From Blastocatellia bacterium (GTDB lineage Bacteria > Acidobacteriota > Blastocatellia > UBA7656), in the NCBI GenBank assembly GCA_022615215.1, contig JAKEHD010000113.1:1-6357 (forward strand): 6,357 bases of DNA. Direction: 5' to 3'. Of the stretch, positions 4,726 to 6,357 are shown in pieces. The stretch's first letter is position 1. Each line of letters starts with the position of its first letter. A program made the translations under genes and the position numbers. Under the pieces are notes generated by a model. It was not told the origin of the DNA. It searched no databases and was given only the letters and a program-made list of their open reading frames with translations.

Positions 4726-6357
4726 ATGTCTACAAACGACGATCAACTCGATATGGATTCGATAAGAGCGCGACTCAGCACGTCTCACGGCAAAGAGTAT
4801 TGGCGCAGCCTCGAAGAGTTGGCCGAGACCCCTGAGTTCGAAGAGTTGCTCCACCGTGAGTTTCCCCGACAGGCATCGGAGTGGAACGACCCGGCGGGCC
4901 GCCGTAAATTTTTGCAATTGATGGGCGCTTCGCTCGCGCTCGCAGGGCTTACAGCCTGCACGCGCCAGCCCCCGGAAAATATCGCCCCTTACATACGCCA
5001 GCCCGAAGAGATAGTGCCCGGCAATCCTCTCTTTTACGCTACCGCCATGACGCTCGGCGGCGCGGCTTCGGGACTGCTCGCCGAGAGCCACGAGGGTCGC
5101 CCGACTAAAATAGAAGGCAATCCCGAACATCCGGCCAGCCTCGGCGCAACGGACCTCTTCGCTCAAGCATCCGTCCTCGGACTCTACGACCCCGACCGCT
5201 CACAAACTTTGACATATCTCGGAGATACGCGCCCCTATGCGGCATTCCTCGGACAGATTCGCTCGGTGGTCCTCGCCCAACAAGCCATACAGGGCGCAGG
5301 ACTTCGCATACTCACAGAGACCGTCAATTCACCTGCGCTCGCCGATCAATTGCGTCAGTTCCTCGCGGATTTTCCTTCGGCCAAATGGCACGAGTACGAG
5401 CCTGCCAACCGCGACAGCGTTCGCGCGGGCGCACGGCTCGCTTTCGGCGAACCGGTCAACACGATTTATCACTTCGACCGGGCCGATGTGATATTCGCCA
5501 TCGATTCGGATTTTCTATCCTCCGGGCCAGGCCACCTCCGATACGTCCGCGACTTTTCGGCGAAGCGAAGACTCGCCGAAGGCAAAAGCGATATGAGTCG
5601 CCTCTATGAAATAGAGAGCACCCTGTCGCTCACAGGTGCGAAGGCCGATCACCGTCTGCCGCTGCGTCCGAGCGAAATCGAACCCTTCGCCCGCGCAGTA
5701 GCTGCAAAACTCGGAGTTCAGACAGGAGCCTCATCTTATACGGCTCACACCGATTGGATCGATACGCTTGCAGGCGACCTGCGACAACATTCTGGAAAGA
5801 GTATAGTCATCCCCGGCGACTATCAATCGCCCTTCGTCCATGCTCTCTCCGCTGCGATGAATCAGGCGCTCGGCAACGTCGGAAATACTGTCACCTATAC
5901 GGACCCCATCGAGGCCAACCCCGCAGACCAGACCTCGTCGTTAAGCGAACTCCTGCAAGACATAGACGCGAACAAAGTCGACGCGCTCGTCATACTGGGC
6001 GGCAATCCCGTCTACTCTGCGCCCGCGGATTTGAATTTCAAGGAACGATTTCAAAAGGTGGGGCTTCGCATACACCTGAGCTTATATAACGACGAGACTT
6101 CGGAACTGTGCCAGTGGCATATACCCGAAACCCATTACCTCGAATCCTGGAGCGATGCCCGCGCTTACGATGGCACCGCATCGATAGTGCAACCGCTCAT
6201 AGCGCCGCTCTATCGCGGAAAGTCCGCACACGAAGTGCTCGCCGCTTTTTCCAGTCAGCCCGAACGCACGAGCTACGATATCGTTCGCGGCTACTGGCAG
6301 ACACGTATGGGAGCAGGGGAGCAGGGGAGCAGAGGAGCAGGGGAGCAGGGGAGCAGA
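4726..6357 (+). CDS. actB: ActB, molybdopterin-oxidoreductase-like subunit of ACIII (partial, 3' end outside)
   Basis: The frame is open from ATG 4726 to the window edge (544 codons); family members are around 1000 residues, so about half is present. ActB is the large periplasmic subunit of ACIII, with a molybdopterin-oxidoreductase-like half that lacks the cofactor and a ferredoxin-like half with iron-sulfur clusters, which would lie beyond the window. The N-terminus has the extended Tat-type leader: YWRSLEELAETPEF (26-39), then RRKFLQLMGASLALAGLTAC (59-78) with a lipobox-like Cys78. The conserved stretch ESHEGRPTKIEGNPEHPASLG follows at 120-140. Only two cysteines occur in the visible part, consistent with no iron-sulfur or molybdenum site in this half. 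TAAGGA at 4713-4718 is the ribosome-binding site. After VRGYWQTRM (about 520-528) the frame enters an octamer repeat read as GAGEQGSR twice, unlike any ActB I know, so the gene may be disrupted. Confidence 0.9.
   Translation, partial: MSTNDDQLDMDSIRARLSTSHGKEYWRSLEELAETPEFEELLHREFPRQASEWNDPAGRRKFLQLMGASLALAGLTACTRQPPENIAPYIRQPEEIVPGNPLFYATAMTLGGAASGLLAESHEGRPTKIEGNPEHPASLGATDLFAQASVLGLYDPDRSQTLTYLGDTRPYAAFLGQIRSVVLAQQAIQGAGLRILTETVNSPALADQLRQFLADFPSAKWHEYEPANRDSVRAGARLAFGEPVNTIYHFDRADVIFAIDSDFLSSGPGHLRYVRDFSAKRRLAEGKSDMSRLYEIESTLSLTGAKADHRLPLRPSEIEPFARAVAAKLGVQTGASSYTAHTDWIDTLAGDLRQHSGKSIVIPGDYQSPFVHALSAAMNQALGNVGNTVTYTDPIEANPADQTSSLSELLQDIDANKVDALVILGGNPVYSAPADLNFKERFQKVGLRIHLSLYNDETSELCQWHIPETHYLESWSDARAYDGTASIVQPLIAPLYRGKSAHEVLAAFSSQPERTSYDIVRGYWQTRMGAGEQGSRGAGEQGSR
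6310..6357. repeat. Octamer tandem array GGAGCAG(G/A), at least six units
   Basis: Six 8-bp units fill 6310-6357: GGAGCAGG, GGAGCAGG, GGAGCAGA, then the same three again, so the array is also two identical 24-bp units. It touches the right edge, so its true length is unknown. It lies inside the actB frame. Because 8 is not a multiple of three, a gain or loss of one unit would shift that frame. Confidence 0.95.

Overview
The window holds the start of an alternative complex III (ACIII) operon, actA then actB, and a dicarboxylate/amino acid:cation symporter. Between them sits a compact type II-like restriction-modification pair on the opposite strand. No rRNA, tRNA or mobile-element gene is visible. 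ACIII with an ActB carrying an extended Tat-type leader occurs in Acidobacteriota, Bacteroidota, Chloroflexota and some other phyla. The ActB wording and the GC-rich genes with many ATA isoleucine codons suggest an Acidobacteriota-like bacterium. That placement is inference from remembered family resemblance, not a search.

Layout. 1-171: a 15-bp tandem repeat at the left edge runs in frame into a 31-residue single-pass membrane peptide. 172-616: mostly non-coding, with a good Rho-independent terminator at 244-280, a doubtful minus-strand ORF and a probable promoter. 617-2086 (+): the symporter, with key substrate-site residues intact but an altered third sodium site. 2137-3694 (-): an HNH endonuclease followed 7 bp later by a beta-class DNA methyltransferase, convergent with the symporter. 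A strong sigma-70-like promoter lies so close to the endonuclease ATG that the transcript is probably leaderless. 3695-4052: divergent control region between the RM pair and actA. It ends in an imperfect tandem duplication of the actA leader and its first codons. 4053-4712 (+): actA, pentaheme cytochrome c. 4726-6357 (+): actB, open to the right edge and running in frame into an array of 8-bp repeats.

ActA and ActB belong to a quinol-oxidising membrane complex that replaces cytochrome bc1; the remaining act genes would lie to the right. The RM pair is more AT-rich than its neighbours and looks like an acquired cassette. Both ends of the window fall in short tandem repeats, as expected if this is a contig broken at repeats.

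The most unusual signals are the duplicated, CRISPR-repeat-like hairpin leader in front of actA, where the would-be spacer is a degenerate copy of the actA start, and the octamer array inside the actB reading frame, which could make that gene phase-variable or broken. I found no convincing wholly new multi-gene system.
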